DNA of 64,000 nucleotides. It comes from Demequina gelatinilytica (GTDB taxonomy: Bacteria; Actinomycetota; Actinomycetes; Actinomycetales; Demequinaceae). The notes under the pieces were generated by a model. That model ran no database searches. It was not told the DNA's origin and worked only from the letters and a program-made list of their open reading frames with translations. This document shows positions 25,522 through 33,598 of this stretch, piece after piece. The DNA is taken from positions 124,001 to 188,000 of the forward strand of contig NZ_BBLV01000003.1 in assembly GCF_000971115.1 (NCBI RefSeq), given 5' to 3'. Numbering within the stretch: the first letter of the stretch is position 1; the number at the start of each line of letters is the position of its first letter. A program made the position numbers and the translations under genes.

Positions 25522-26454
25522 ATGCGTGCCATCGCCTTCGCCGATTTCGGCGTAGCCCCCCGGATCCACGACCTCGCCATCCCCGTCCCCGCCGCCGGCG
25601 AGGTGCGGGTGCGCGTGCACGCGGCCTCGGTGAACGGTTTCGACGTCGCCGTCGCGTCCGGCTATCTCGACGGCATGATGGAGCACCGCTTCCCTGTGGT
25701 GCTGGGCAAGGACTTCTCCGGCGTCGTTGACGCTCTCGGCGAGGACGTCGACGGATTCGCGATCGGCGACCGCGTGTTCGGCGTCGTCACCAAGGAGTTC
25801 TTGGGCGACGGCTCCTTCGGCGAGTACGTGACGGTCCCCGCGGCAGTAGGCCTCGCCCCGCTACCCGAGCAGGTGAGCTTCACCGAGGGCGCCAGCCTGG
25901 GGCTCGCGGGGACCGCCGCGCTCGACGCCGTCGCCGCCGCCGAGGTCACGGACGGTCAGGTCGTCCTGGTCGCCGGCGCAACCGGCGGCGTGGGCAACCA
26001 GGCCGTGCAGCTCGCCGCCCGTGCGGGCGCGACCGTCGTCGCGACCGCACACACGGCCGACGAGCGCGAACTCGTCACGCGCCTCGGCGCGTCGGCCGTG
26101 GTCGACTACCGCGACGACATCGCGGCACAGGTGCTGGCCGCCTACCCCGCCGGCGTCGACGCCGTGATCCACCTTGCCGGCGACGCGACCGCGCTGCTCC
26201 CGGCGGTGCGCCACGGCGGCCGATTCTCGTCGACCCTGATCGGCTCGCCGGAGCAGCTGCCGACCGACGCCGCGACGGTAACCCCCGTGCACGCGCACCC
26301 GAGCGCCGCAACCCTCGACACGCTCGCCGAGAACGAAGCCAGCTCCCACACGGCCGTCCAGGTCGCGCGGACGTATCCGCTGGAGCAGGTCGCGCAAGCG
26401 TTCGCCGACTTCGGCGCGGGCACGCAGGGCAAGCTCGTCATCACGATCGCCTGA
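25522..26454 (+). CDS. NADPH:quinone oxidoreductase-like protein (zeta-crystallin MDR)
   Basis: A 310-residue medium-chain dehydrogenase without zinc ligands, of the quinone oxidoreductase group. It shows VNGFDVAVASGYLDG, LGKDFSGVV, the NADPH motif VAGATGGVGNQAVQLAA and DYRDDI. Such enzymes reduce quinones or enals with NADPH. AGGAG at 25511-25515 precedes the ATG. It is the first gene of a four-gene operon, with only three bases before the LLM gene, and is controlled by the divergent TetR through two operator dyads. Confidence 0.92.
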   Translation: MRAIAFADFGVAPRIHDLAIPVPAAGEVRVRVHAASVNGFDVAVASGYLDGMMEHRFPVVLGKDFSGVVDALGEDVDGFAIGDRVFGVVTKEFLGDGSFGEYVTVPAAVGLAPLPEQVSFTEGASLGLAGTAALDAVAAAEVTDGQVVLVAGATGGVGNQAVQLAARAGATVVATAHTADERELVTRLGASAVVDYRDDIAAQVLAAYPAGVDAVIHLAGDATALLPAVRHGGRFSSTLIGSPEQLPTDAATVTPVHAHPSAATLDTLAENEASSHTAVQVARTYPLEQVAQAFADFGAGTQGKLVITIA

Positions 26455-26457
26455 ACC

Positions 26458-27477
26458 ATGGAACTCGGGGTCTTCTCCCTCTCTGACATCTTCGCCGGGT
26501 CAGACGACACAGCCGAGTCCCGCACGGCGGACATCACCGCGTACGGGATCGCGGCCGAACGGGCAGGGCTCGACGTGTTCGGGTTAGGTGAGCATCACTC
26601 GCGCCACTTCGCCGTCTCCTCGCCCGCGGTCAACCTTGCCGCGATCGCGCAGGCGACGTCCCGTATCCTCCTGACCAGCACCGCGACAGTGCTGTCCACC
26701 CTGGATCCGGTACGCGTCTACCAGGACTTCTCTTCGCTCGACCTGATCAGCCACGGCCGGGCAGAGATCTACGCCGGCCGCAGCGCCTTCGTCGAACCCT
26801 TCGCGCTCTTCGGCCACGACGTCCATGACCTTGACAGCCTGTTCAGCGAGAAGCTCGACCTCCTGCTACGCCTGCGCGACGAGGACGCCGTGACGTGGGC
26901 GGGCGCGCACCGTCCGCCATTGCGCGCAGCTGCGGTGAACCCGCCGATGCGACCCGACCTGCCCATCTGGGCCGCGGTGGGCGGCACCCCCGCCAGCGCG
27001 CAACGCGCCGGCGCGCTCGGCCTGCCCATGGCGCTCGGCTTCATCGGCGGCACCCTCGACCACGCCAAGCGACTGATCTCCCTGTACCGCGCCGCAGGGC
27101 GCGCGGCAGGTCACCCCGAGGACCAGCTGCGCGTCGGCATCACCAGCCACTTCTATGTCGGCGAATCCCACGACGCCGCCATCGAGGAGTTCTTCCCCTA
27201 CTACCAGCGCTACCTCTCCCCCGACACCAACGATGGTCGCGGTTGGCACGTCGACCTGGCAGGCACCCGCGCCCTGGCCGAACGTCGCGGCGCGCTCATG
27301 GTCGGCGGACCACGCGAGATCGCCACCAAGATCCTCGACCTCAAGGCCGAGCTCGGCGTGGACCGCTTCCTGGGACAGGTCGACCTCGGCGGCCTCCCCC
27401 GCGCGATGGTCAACGACTCCATCCGCCGCTTCGGCGAGATTGTCGCCCCCGCCGTACGAAAGGCTCTCGACTCATGA
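26458..27477 (+). CDS. LLM-class flavin-dependent oxidoreductase
   Basis: A 339-residue luciferase-like TIM-barrel flavoprotein. Typical stretches are FGLGEHHSRHFAVSSPAV, the ILLTSTATVLSTLDPVRVYQDF strand region (family signature), AEIYAGRSAF and FIGGTLDHAKRL. Members use FMNH2 or F420 to oxidise varied substrates; the substrate here is unknown. It starts three bases after the quinone reductase stop, and its own stop overlaps the start of the next gene (ATGA). Confidence 0.92.
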   Translation: MELGVFSLSDIFAGSDDTAESRTADITAYGIAAERAGLDVFGLGEHHSRHFAVSSPAVNLAAIAQATSRILLTSTATVLSTLDPVRVYQDFSSLDLISHGRAEIYAGRSAFVEPFALFGHDVHDLDSLFSEKLDLLLRLRDEDAVTWAGAHRPPLRAAAVNPPMRPDLPIWAAVGGTPASAQRAGALGLPMALGFIGGTLDHAKRLISLYRAAGRAAGHPEDQLRVGITSHFYVGESHDAAIEEFFPYYQRYLSPDTNDGRGWHVDLAGTRALAERRGALMVGGPREIATKILDLKAELGVDRFLGQVDLGGLPRAMVNDSIRRFGEIVAPAVRKALDS

Positions 27478-28115
27478 ACGTCACCGTCTTCGGCGCCACC
27501 GGCGCCATCGGCACCCTCACCGTCGCCGCGCTCCTCGAACGTGGAGACCACGTCACCGCGTACGTGCGCAACCCCGCCAAGGTGCCCGCGAGTTGGGCGG
27601 ACCGCGTCCGGGTCGTCGTGGGCGAGATGAACGATGCGGCGCGCATCGACGATGCCGTCGCCGGCAGCGACGCCGTCATCAGCGCACTCGGTCCTAGCAT
27701 GGACCGCCACGCGGTCGGCCTGCCCTTGGTCGACGGCACGGCGCACACCGTCGCCGCGATGCACGGGCACGGCGTCGCACGGTTCATCGGCCACGGCACT
27801 CCGAGCATCGTCGACACCCGCGACAAGCCCACCGCCCAGTCCCGCCTCACCGGCCTCATGGGACGCATGCTCCTACCGCGCGCGTACCAGGAGCTGCTCG
27901 GCATGTCCCGCCACATCATGGACTCCGACCTGGAGTGGACCATCATTCGCTTCACCGCCCCCAAGGACGGCCCCGCGAAGGGCATCAACCGGGCCGGGTT
28001 CTACGGCACCGACCGGATCGGGTTCGCCGTCACCCGCGCCGACATCGCGGCGTTCACCGTCGCGCAGCTCACCGACACCACGTACCTGCGCGCCGCACCG
28101 GCCATCTCCAACTGA
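27474..28115 (+). CDS. NAD(P)-binding SDR-like protein
   Basis: A 213-residue atypical SDR of the NAD(P)-binding NmrA/SDR_a5 group. The N-terminal motif is VTVFGATGAIGTLTVAALL, followed by VTAYVRNPAK and SDAVISALGPS. The classical YxxxK pair is not evident, as is usual in this group, which includes redox sensors and flavin reductases. The ATG at 27474 overlaps the LLM stop by four bases, giving tight co-translation with the flavoprotein it may serve. Confidence 0.9.
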   Translation: MNVTVFGATGAIGTLTVAALLERGDHVTAYVRNPAKVPASWADRVRVVVGEMNDAARIDDAVAGSDAVISALGPSMDRHAVGLPLVDGTAHTVAAMHGHGVARFIGHGTPSIVDTRDKPTAQSRLTGLMGRMLLPRAYQELLGMSRHIMDSDLEWTIIRFTAPKDGPAKGINRAGFYGTDRIGFAVTRADIAAFTVAQLTDTTYLRAAPAISN

Positions 28116-28157
28116 TCCCGCGCCCTGGCGCACCCCACCACCACGATAGGAAGTCCC

Positions 28158-28523
28158 TTGTCCCTCGCCATCTGGATCGTCTCCGGCGTACTCGCCGCCA
28201 TGTACCTCACCGCCGGCCTCATGAAGTCCTTCACCCCGCGTGAGCACCTCCTGACCAAGCTGCCCTGGGTCGAGGACTACAGCGCCAGCACCGTCAAGCT
28301 CATCGGCTGGTCCGAACTGCTCGGCGCGCTCGGACTCGTCCTACCCTGGGCCCTCGACATCGCCCCCGCCCTCACGCCCATCGCGGCCACCGGACTCGTC
28401 CTCATCCAGGCCCTCGCCATCCGCGCACACATCCGCCGCGGCGAGACCAACGTGATCGCCTTCAACGCCGTCCTCCTGATCGCCGCCGCATTCGTCGCCG
28501 TCACCCGCTTCATGGGGCTGTAA
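28158..28523 (+). CDS. DoxX-family membrane protein
   Basis: A 121-residue protein with four predicted membrane helices and the DoxX-like pattern: AMYLTAGLMKSF in helix 1, then LIGWSELLGALGLVLPW. DoxX proteins accompany redox enzymes and are linked to thiol or quinone stress. The start is a TTG at 28158 with AGGAAG ahead. It is the last gene of the TetR-controlled operon, followed by a strong hairpin. Confidence 0.88.
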   Translation: MSLAIWIVSGVLAAMYLTAGLMKSFTPREHLLTKLPWVEDYSASTVKLIGWSELLGALGLVLPWALDIAPALTPIAATGLVLIQALAIRAHIRRGETNVIAFNAVLLIAAAFVAVTRFMGL

Positions 28524-28542
28524 GGGCGGCATCACGACGGGT

Positions 28543-28570
28543 GTGGCCCCGGACTCATGTCCGGGGCCAC
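28543..28570. terminator. Bidirectional terminator
   Basis: A perfect 12-bp stem (GTGGCCCCGGAC, loop TCAT, complement) lies between the convergent DoxX gene and the hydrolase pseudogene, so it can serve both. Confidence 0.85.
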
Positions 28571-28577
28571 GGCCGGT

Positions 28578-29529
28578 TTACGAGAGATGACCCGCGAGGA
28601 AGGTCTCGATCGCGTCGAACGGGATCAGATCCACGTCGTCGTACAGGTCGATATGGCGCGCGCCGGACACGACGAAGACCTCGCCGTTCTCACCGCGCTG
28701 CTCGGCGACCTTGTCGTTGAACCACCGGGAGTGCGCCCGGTTTCCGGTCACGAGCAGGACGTGGCGAGGGGTGATGTCCTCGAGGTTCCGCAGCGGGCCG
28801 AAGTTGACGGGTGCAGCCTCGCTGCACACAGTGAAGCCACCGATCGAACGCGGGTGGCGGCCACGGTCAGGCACGTAGAACTCGAGGAACTCGGCCGTCA
28901 TCGGGTCGAAGTCGGCAAGGTTGTACTCGTCCGGGAACACCGGGTTGAGCGCAGACTCGCCCGCGTCGACGTCGGCCCAGCGCGCGGCGGCCAGCTGCTC
29001 CAGCTTGGCGGGACGCCGCTCCTCGGTGCCCGCGTGGAGCCAGCTGTCTCGCTGCGCTGATGTCGTATATCGCCGAGGTCACCACGGTCTTGATCCGAAG
29101 GTCGACCTGCGCCGCGCTGAGAGCGAACCCTCCCGAGCCGCAGACGCCGATCGCTCCGATCCGCTCGCGGTCGACGCAACCCAGAGTGCCCAGGAAGTCC
29201 ACGCCGGCGCTGAAGTCCTCGGCGAAGAGCTCCGGCGACGTGATGTGGCGCGGAGCGCCACCGCTCTCGCCGTTGTACGAGGGGTCGCTCGCGAGCGCGA
29301 CGAATCCACGCTGCGCGAGCTGGTTCGCGTAGACGCCGGGCGCCTGCTCCTTGACGCCGCCATGAGGCGCGTCGATCACGAGCGCCGGGATCGTTCCCAC
29401 CTCGTCCAGGTTCTTCGCGGTGTAGAGGTTCGCAGCGATCTCGACGCCGTAGCGGGTGGTGAAGCGCACGGGCGTGCGGGAGAACGCGGGCGAGATCTCG
29501 AAGATGAGGCCGTCAGCCTGAAGTGCCAT
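28578..29529 (-). pseudogene. Frameshifted alpha/beta hydrolase
   Basis: The N-terminal part reads in one frame from the ATG at 29529 (AAGGAGG eight bases ahead) through PALVIDAPHGGVKEQAPG, SDPSYNGESGG, the nucleophile elbow GVCGSGGFALS and TSAIYDIS. Around 29047-29064 the frame shifts by one base. The family sequence then continues in a second frame (RDSWLHAGTEERRPAKLEQ, RWADVDAG, FPDEYNLADFDP) to the stop at 28578, including a late His segment, SGARHIDLYDD. The whole would be about 315 residues of the YcjY/dienelactone hydrolase-like group. It is either a recent inactivation or a sequencing error. It follows a TetR gene on the same strand. Confidence 0.8.
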
Positions 29530-29604
29530 GGGGCACCCTCCTTCGTGGTGGGCGAATAGGTTCCCCACCAGTACAGCCCGTGCAGCGGAGCTCAGTCAGG
29601 CGAC

Positions 29605-29620
29605 GGGTCTTGCCAGACCC
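29605..29620 (-). terminator. Short hairpin after the TetR gene
   Basis: GGGTCT, loop, AGACCC forms a 6-bp stem four bases beyond the TetR stop. It may terminate or attenuate read-through into the hydrolase. The stem is short. Confidence 0.3.
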
Positions 29621-29623
29621 CCT

Positions 29624-30286
29624 CTAAGCGGGGCGGTCCCCTGCCGTCTCGCGGCCGACGCTCGGGAAGCGCCCGGACGGAGGACCGTCCTCTGCCGCCG
29701 TCAGCACTCCTGCGAAGAACTGGCGCAAGAGATCGACGCGCGTGGTCGATCCGAGGCCGTAGAGGCGCAGCACGTTGGATCCGTCCGCGATCGAGACGTA
29801 CCCCTGAGCGGCGGACTCGGCGGAGACCCCTGGTCGCAGCTGGCCCTGCGCGTCCAGTTCCTCGAACGCCTCTCGCACCACGTCGACGATCGCGGCGTAC
29901 CGCTGCATCAGGTACAGGTGGGCCGGGTGATCCGGCGAGGCCGCCTCGGCCGCAAGGATGCCGAAGAACTGCGCGAAGTCACGGTGGTCCTCATCTCGCG
30001 CCGCGACCTCGAGCAGACCGTGCAGCAGATCGGCCCCCGACCGACCCTCGAGGATGTCCTGCGCCTCGCCGTCCCACCTCGCGAGCACCGCGAGCAGCAG
30101 GTCAGCGCGATCGGGGAAGTGCGCCTTGACGCCGGTCAACGTCATCCCGGTGGCGCGCGCGATCTCTGTCAGAGTGCTACCGATGTAGCCCTTCCGACAG
30201 AAGATGCCGAAGGCCGCATCGAGGATCGCCTCACGCGTCTGAGCGGTCTTCGCATACGGCCCTCGTCCGGAACGCGTTGACGTCAT
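29624..30286 (-). CDS. TetR-family regulator
   Basis: A 220-residue TetR protein with the N-terminal HTH REAILDAAFGIFCRKG followed by TLTEIARATGMTLTGVKAHF, and a helical C-terminal effector domain (FAQFFGILAAEAASPDHPAH). The ATG at 30284-30286 starts a short basic arm (MTSTRSGRGPYAKTAQTR). It precedes the frameshifted hydrolase on the same strand and probably controls it. If the hydrolase is truly dead, the regulator may be losing its role. Confidence 0.88.
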   Translation of the reverse strand: MTSTRSGRGPYAKTAQTREAILDAAFGIFCRKGYIGSTLTEIARATGMTLTGVKAHFPDRADLLLAVLARWDGEAQDILEGRSGADLLHGLLEVAARDEDHRDFAQFFGILAAEAASPDHPAHLYLMQRYAAIVDVVREAFEELDAQGQLRPGVSAESAAQGYVSIADGSNVLRLYGLGSTTRVDLLRQFFAGVLTAAEDGPPSGRFPSVGRETAGDRPA

Positions 30287-30357
30287 CCCGCGATCGTAGC
30301 GACCATCGAGGTCCCACGATGGAGCGCCCTGCCGCGCGGGCAGCCACCCTCGTATGG

Positions 30358-30924
30358 CTACACGGAGTCTCGAACCACACGTGCCGGCACTCCCGCCACG
30401 ACCGAGCGTGTCGGCACATCCCGGGTGACGACCGCGCCTGCGGCGACCACAGCATCGTCCCCGATGGTGACCCCCGGCACGATGGTGACGTTCGAGCCGA
30501 GCCACACCCGTCGACCGATGACTACCGGGGCAGGCTCCATGTCGCCACGCCGATCGGGGTCCAGTGCGTGGTTGAGCGTCGCGATCACGGCGTTGTGCCC
30601 GATGAGGGACCCATCGCCGATGCGGACCCCTCCCTGGTCCTGGAACGTGCACCCGGCGTTGAGGAAGACGCCGTCGCCGAGCGCGATGTTCTTGCCGAAG
30701 TCGGTGTGGAACGGCGGGAAGACCGTCACCGAGTCCGCGATCCGCCGCCCGGTGATGCGCTCCATCAAGGCGCGGACCTCGGACGGTTCGTGGTAGCGCC
30801 CATTCAGCTCGGCGGTCAGGCGCTGCGCCTCCTGGCTGGCGCGATGCATCGTCTCGTGCAACGGCGATCCAGCCGGGATGGTGCGGCCGGAGTTCAGCTC
30901 GTCGAGGAGATCGTCGATGTCCAT
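30358..30924 (-). CDS. Maltose/galactoside O-acetyltransferase-like hexapeptide protein
   Basis: A 188-residue left-handed beta-helix acetyltransferase. Hexapeptide repeats run from FGKNIALGDGVFLNAG through VRIGDGSLIGHNAVI to VVIGRRVWLGSNVTIVPGV, and IGDDAVVAAGAVVTRDVP closes the domain. The catalytic His lies in the TLNHALDP segment. Relatives acetylate sugars with acetyl-CoA. GGAGA precedes the ATG at 30922-30924. It is the last gene of the apparent MerR / aldo-keto reductase unit, 74 bases after the preceding gene. Confidence 0.88.
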   Translation of the reverse strand: MDIDDLLDELNSGRTIPAGSPLHETMHRASQEAQRLTAELNGRYHEPSEVRALMERITGRRIADSVTVFPPFHTDFGKNIALGDGVFLNAGCTFQDQGGVRIGDGSLIGHNAVIATLNHALDPDRRGDMEPAPVVIGRRVWLGSNVTIVPGVTIGDDAVVAAGAVVTRDVPTRSVVAGVPARVVRDSV

Positions 30925-30998
30925 CTGGTCATTCTCCGTCCCGATGCGTCGGCTGGGCGTGTCTGCACGTACGCAGACACGCCCAGCCAGGCGACTTC

Positions 30999-31886
30999 TC
31001 AGGCCTCGGGGATCTCGAGGCCCCACATCAGCGGGTCGACCGCGTCCGGGTCCGGGCCCCGACGCACCCCGTTGTGGAGCGCGTCGATCTGCGCGAGTTC
31101 GCCGTCGGAGAGCACGAAGTCGAAAACGTCGAAGTTCTCCCGGATGCGCTCGACCTTCGTGGACTTCGGGATGGCGGAGCGGCCCTGGTGCAGGTGCCAC
31201 CGGAGCATGACCTGCGCGGCGGACTTGCCGTGCGCCGCGCCGATCGCGAGCAGGGTCTCGTCCTCCAGCGTGCTCGTCCGGCCCTCGCCTGGTCCCTGGT
31301 AGAAGGTGATGCCGCCGATCGGTGACCATGCCTGGGTGAGGACGCTGAGCGCAGCATTCGCGGCCTGCACCTCGGGCTGCGCGAAGTAGGGGTAGAGCTC
31401 GACCTGGTTGACCGCGGGCGCCACTGTCGCCGCCTCCATGAGCGCGTCGAGATGGTGAGGCATGAAGTTGCTCACGCCGATCGCGCGAACCTTGCCGTCC
31501 GCGAGCAGGGTCTCGAGCGCGCGGTACGCCTCCCGGGTGCGCTCGAAATGCTGCGGCATCGGCTGGTGAAGGATCAGCAGGTCGAGCGTGTCGACGCCGA
31601 GCTTGCCGGCGCTCTTCTCGAACGCGTGAAGCGTCTCGTCGTATCCGTAGTCGGAGACCCAGATCTTGGTCTCGAGGAACACCTCGGAGCGAGCGACACC
31701 CGAGCGGCGAAGCCCATCGCCGACTCCGACCTCGTTGAAATAGCCTGCGGCGGTGTCGATATGCCGGTATCCGGCGTGCAGCGCCGCCTCGACGACCCGT
31801 GCCGTCTCGTCCGCGGGTGTCTGGAATACGCCCAGGCCCAGGGCGGGCATGACCACGCCGTTGTTCAGTGTCAAGGTCTCAGTCAT
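30999..31886 (-). CDS. Aldo/keto reductase
   Basis: A 295-residue NADPH-dependent TIM-barrel reductase. The catalytic tetrad is visible: Asp and Tyr in RHIDTAAGYFNE, Lys in VFLETKIWV and His in LLILHQP. The signature KVRAIGVSNFMPHHLD and the C-terminal IPKSTKVERIRENFDVFDF are also present. It is a tandem paralogue of the next gene upstream (31930), with 43 bases between them. The pair probably handles aldehydes under MerR control. Confidence 0.92.
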   Translation of the reverse strand: MTETLTLNNGVVMPALGLGVFQTPADETARVVEAALHAGYRHIDTAAGYFNEVGVGDGLRRSGVARSEVFLETKIWVSDYGYDETLHAFEKSAGKLGVDTLDLLILHQPMPQHFERTREAYRALETLLADGKVRAIGVSNFMPHHLDALMEAATVAPAVNQVELYPYFAQPEVQAANAALSVLTQAWSPIGGITFYQGPGEGRTSTLEDETLLAIGAAHGKSAAQVMLRWHLHQGRSAIPKSTKVERIRENFDVFDFVLSDGELAQIDALHNGVRRGPDPDAVDPLMWGLEIPEA

Positions 31887-31929
31887 GAGAGCACTCCTTC
31901 GTTGGTGGAGGGAAGGTGGGGGCGCGCCG

Positions 31930-32787
31930 TCACGGCAGCTGGCGCGGGCTGAAGCTGCGCAGCAGCGGACCCATCAGCCAACGCGGGATGCGGGTGTTCG
32001 GCGTTCCCTTGTCGAGCGACCGGAATCGATCCATGTCGTCCGTGGTGAGCTCGAAGTCGAACACGTCGAGGTTGGCGGCGATATGGGACGGGTTGGTGGA
32101 TTTCGGGATCGCGACGAAGCCCTGCTGCAGGTGCCAGCGCAGCAGCACCTGGTGCACGGTCTTGCCGTGCTTGCGTGCGAGCTCGGCCAGCAGCGGCTCG
32201 GCGAGCAGATGCTGCTTCCCCTGGCCGAGCGGGGCCCACGATTCGATGGTGATGCCTTGCGACCTGAGGTAGGCGACCAGCTCGGGGCGCTGATAGTAGG
32301 GATGCATCTCGATCTGGTCCACGACCGGCTTGATCCGCGCGAAGCCGAGCAGCTTCGTCATGTCATCGATCCCAAAATTGCTGACGCCGATCGCGCGCAG
32401 CTTGCCCGCGTCGACGGCCTCCTCGAGCGCCTTCCACGCGCCGCGGAAGTCGGCGTGGGGCTGGTGGAGCAGCATCAGGTCGATCGCATCGACGCCGAGC
32501 CGCTCGAGGGACGCATCGATAGAGGTCTTCGCGGCCTCGTACTTGTAGTCCTTGAGCCAGAGCTTCGTGGTGACGAAGATGTCCTCACGGGCCACGCCTG
32601 ATGCGACGATGCCGCGCCCTACCGCGCGCTCGTTGCCGTACGCGACAGCCGTGTCGACAGACCGATAGCCGGCCCTCAACGCCGTCTCCACGCTCTGCTG
32701 GCACTCTGCCGGGTCGTTGATCAGGTACACGCCCAGGCCGATGGACGGCATCGCCAGTCCGTTCTGCAGGGTGACGGTATCGGTCAT
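31930..32787 (-). CDS. Aldo/keto reductase
   Basis: A 285-residue paralogue of the preceding reductase. It has RSVDTAVAYGNERAVGRG (Asp, Tyr), FVTTKLWLKD (Lys) and LMLLHQPHADF (His), then KLRAIGVSNFGIDDM and VAIPKSTNPSHIAANLDVFD. AAGGAGAAC precedes the ATG at 32785-32787. It is the first reductase downstream of the MerR gene. Sequence differences from its neighbour suggest an old duplication or separate acquisition. Confidence 0.92.
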   Translation of the reverse strand: MTDTVTLQNGLAMPSIGLGVYLINDPAECQQSVETALRAGYRSVDTAVAYGNERAVGRGIVASGVAREDIFVTTKLWLKDYKYEAAKTSIDASLERLGVDAIDLMLLHQPHADFRGAWKALEEAVDAGKLRAIGVSNFGIDDMTKLLGFARIKPVVDQIEMHPYYQRPELVAYLRSQGITIESWAPLGQGKQHLLAEPLLAELARKHGKTVHQVLLRWHLQQGFVAIPKSTNPSHIAANLDVFDFELTTDDMDRFRSLDKGTPNTRIPRWLMGPLLRSFSPRQLP

Positions 32788-32841
32788 GGAGTTCTCCTTC
32801 TTCAGTGTGGCCGCGCGCCTCATCGAGGAGCACGGCTCGCA

Positions 32842-32860
32842 AGGGCGTGCTGCACGCCCT
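32842..32860. promoter_or_regulatory. Perfect 19-bp palindrome upstream of the reductase pair
   Basis: AGGGCGTGC-T-GCACGCCCT lies between the MerR gene and the first reductase. The one-base centre suits a protein-binding site better than an RNA loop, though a weaker hairpin with a larger loop is possible. Confidence 0.45.
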
Positions 32861-32930
32861 GAATCAAGCGCGGCATAGACGACGCGAAGCCTCATCGGAG
32901 AGGCGTCGGGAGTCGTGCCGCTCCGATGGC

Positions 32931-33374
32931 TCAGTTCGCGCGCATGCGGGTGCCCGCAAGCCTCATCTCGTCCGTGAGGCCCTCGGCCGCCGCATCGTCG
33001 CCGCGCCGGATGGCCGCCCAGTACTCCAGCTTGAGGGCGACGTACTCCTGACGGCGGCGCACGCGCTCAGCCTCGCGCTCGAGCGCCTGCTGCTGTCGTA
33101 GCATCAGCGCGATCTCATCGTCGGCGCGCGCCGCACCCTCAGGGAAGTTGGCGATGTACTCGCGCATCTCGGGGATGCCCATGCCGGTCGCCGCGAGGCA
33201 GGCGACACCCTCGATCACGTCCAGGTCCTGCTGGCTGTAGGTGCGATGCCCACTCGCGTCCCTGGCAATCGGCTGGATCAACCCGATGGTTTCGTAGTAG
33301 CGGAGCGTGCTCGCAGGCAGACCGCTGATCACAACGGCCTCACGGATGCTGTAGCGCTTGGTTTGGACGGGCAT
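32931..33374 (-). CDS. MerR-family regulator
   Basis: A 147-residue MerR protein with N-terminal winged helix (YSIREAVVISGLPASTLRYY, then GLIQPIARDASGHRTYSQQD) and a long coiled-coil helix rich in Arg and Glu (QQALEREAERVRRRQEY). There are no Cys residues at the ends, so it is not of the metal-sensing type; relatives sense aldehydes or other electrophiles. It heads a unit with two aldo/keto reductases and an acetyltransferase. A perfect palindrome typical of MerR operators lies 16 bases before its start. Confidence 0.9.
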   Translation of the reverse strand: MPVQTKRYSIREAVVISGLPASTLRYYETIGLIQPIARDASGHRTYSQQDLDVIEGVACLAATGMGIPEMREYIANFPEGAARADDEIALMLRQQQALEREAERVRRRQEYVALKLEYWAAIRRGDDAAAEGLTDEMRLAGTRMRAN

Positions 33375-33389
33375 GGTTCGAGTCTCACA

Positions 33390-33407
33390 ACTTCAAGTAC
33401 TTGAAGT
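33390..33407. promoter_or_regulatory. MerR-type operator
   Basis: ACTTCAAGTACTTGAAGT is a perfect 18-bp palindrome. On the minus strand it overlaps a TTGACT that can act as -35 and is followed after a long spacer by a weak -10, as in MerR-activated promoters. Autoregulation of the MerR gene and its downstream reductases is inferred. Confidence 0.75.
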
Positions 33408-33529
33408 CAAAGGCACGGCCGGTCAGCGCGCGCCCGTGCTCCGTAGGGGGCGCCTGCGGTTCACGAAGGTCCGAAATGCGTCACCTCGACGAGGGTTCGC
33501 GGGCAGCTCTCGATCTAAAATCTCAGGGG

Positions 33530-33543
33530 ACCAATATATTGGT
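33530..33543. promoter_or_regulatory. AT-rich palindrome before the Gfo/Idh/MocA gene
   Basis: ACCAATATATTGGT is a perfect 14-bp palindrome in an otherwise very GC-rich region, 55 bases before the oxidoreductase start. The TTGGT/ACCAA half-site resembles GntR-type operators. No GntR gene is present in the window. Confidence 0.55.
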
Positions 33544-33598
33544 GCTACCGTGTCGAAGCGCGACCACGCGCCCGCCCCTTCACCCGCCGGAGCCACAC

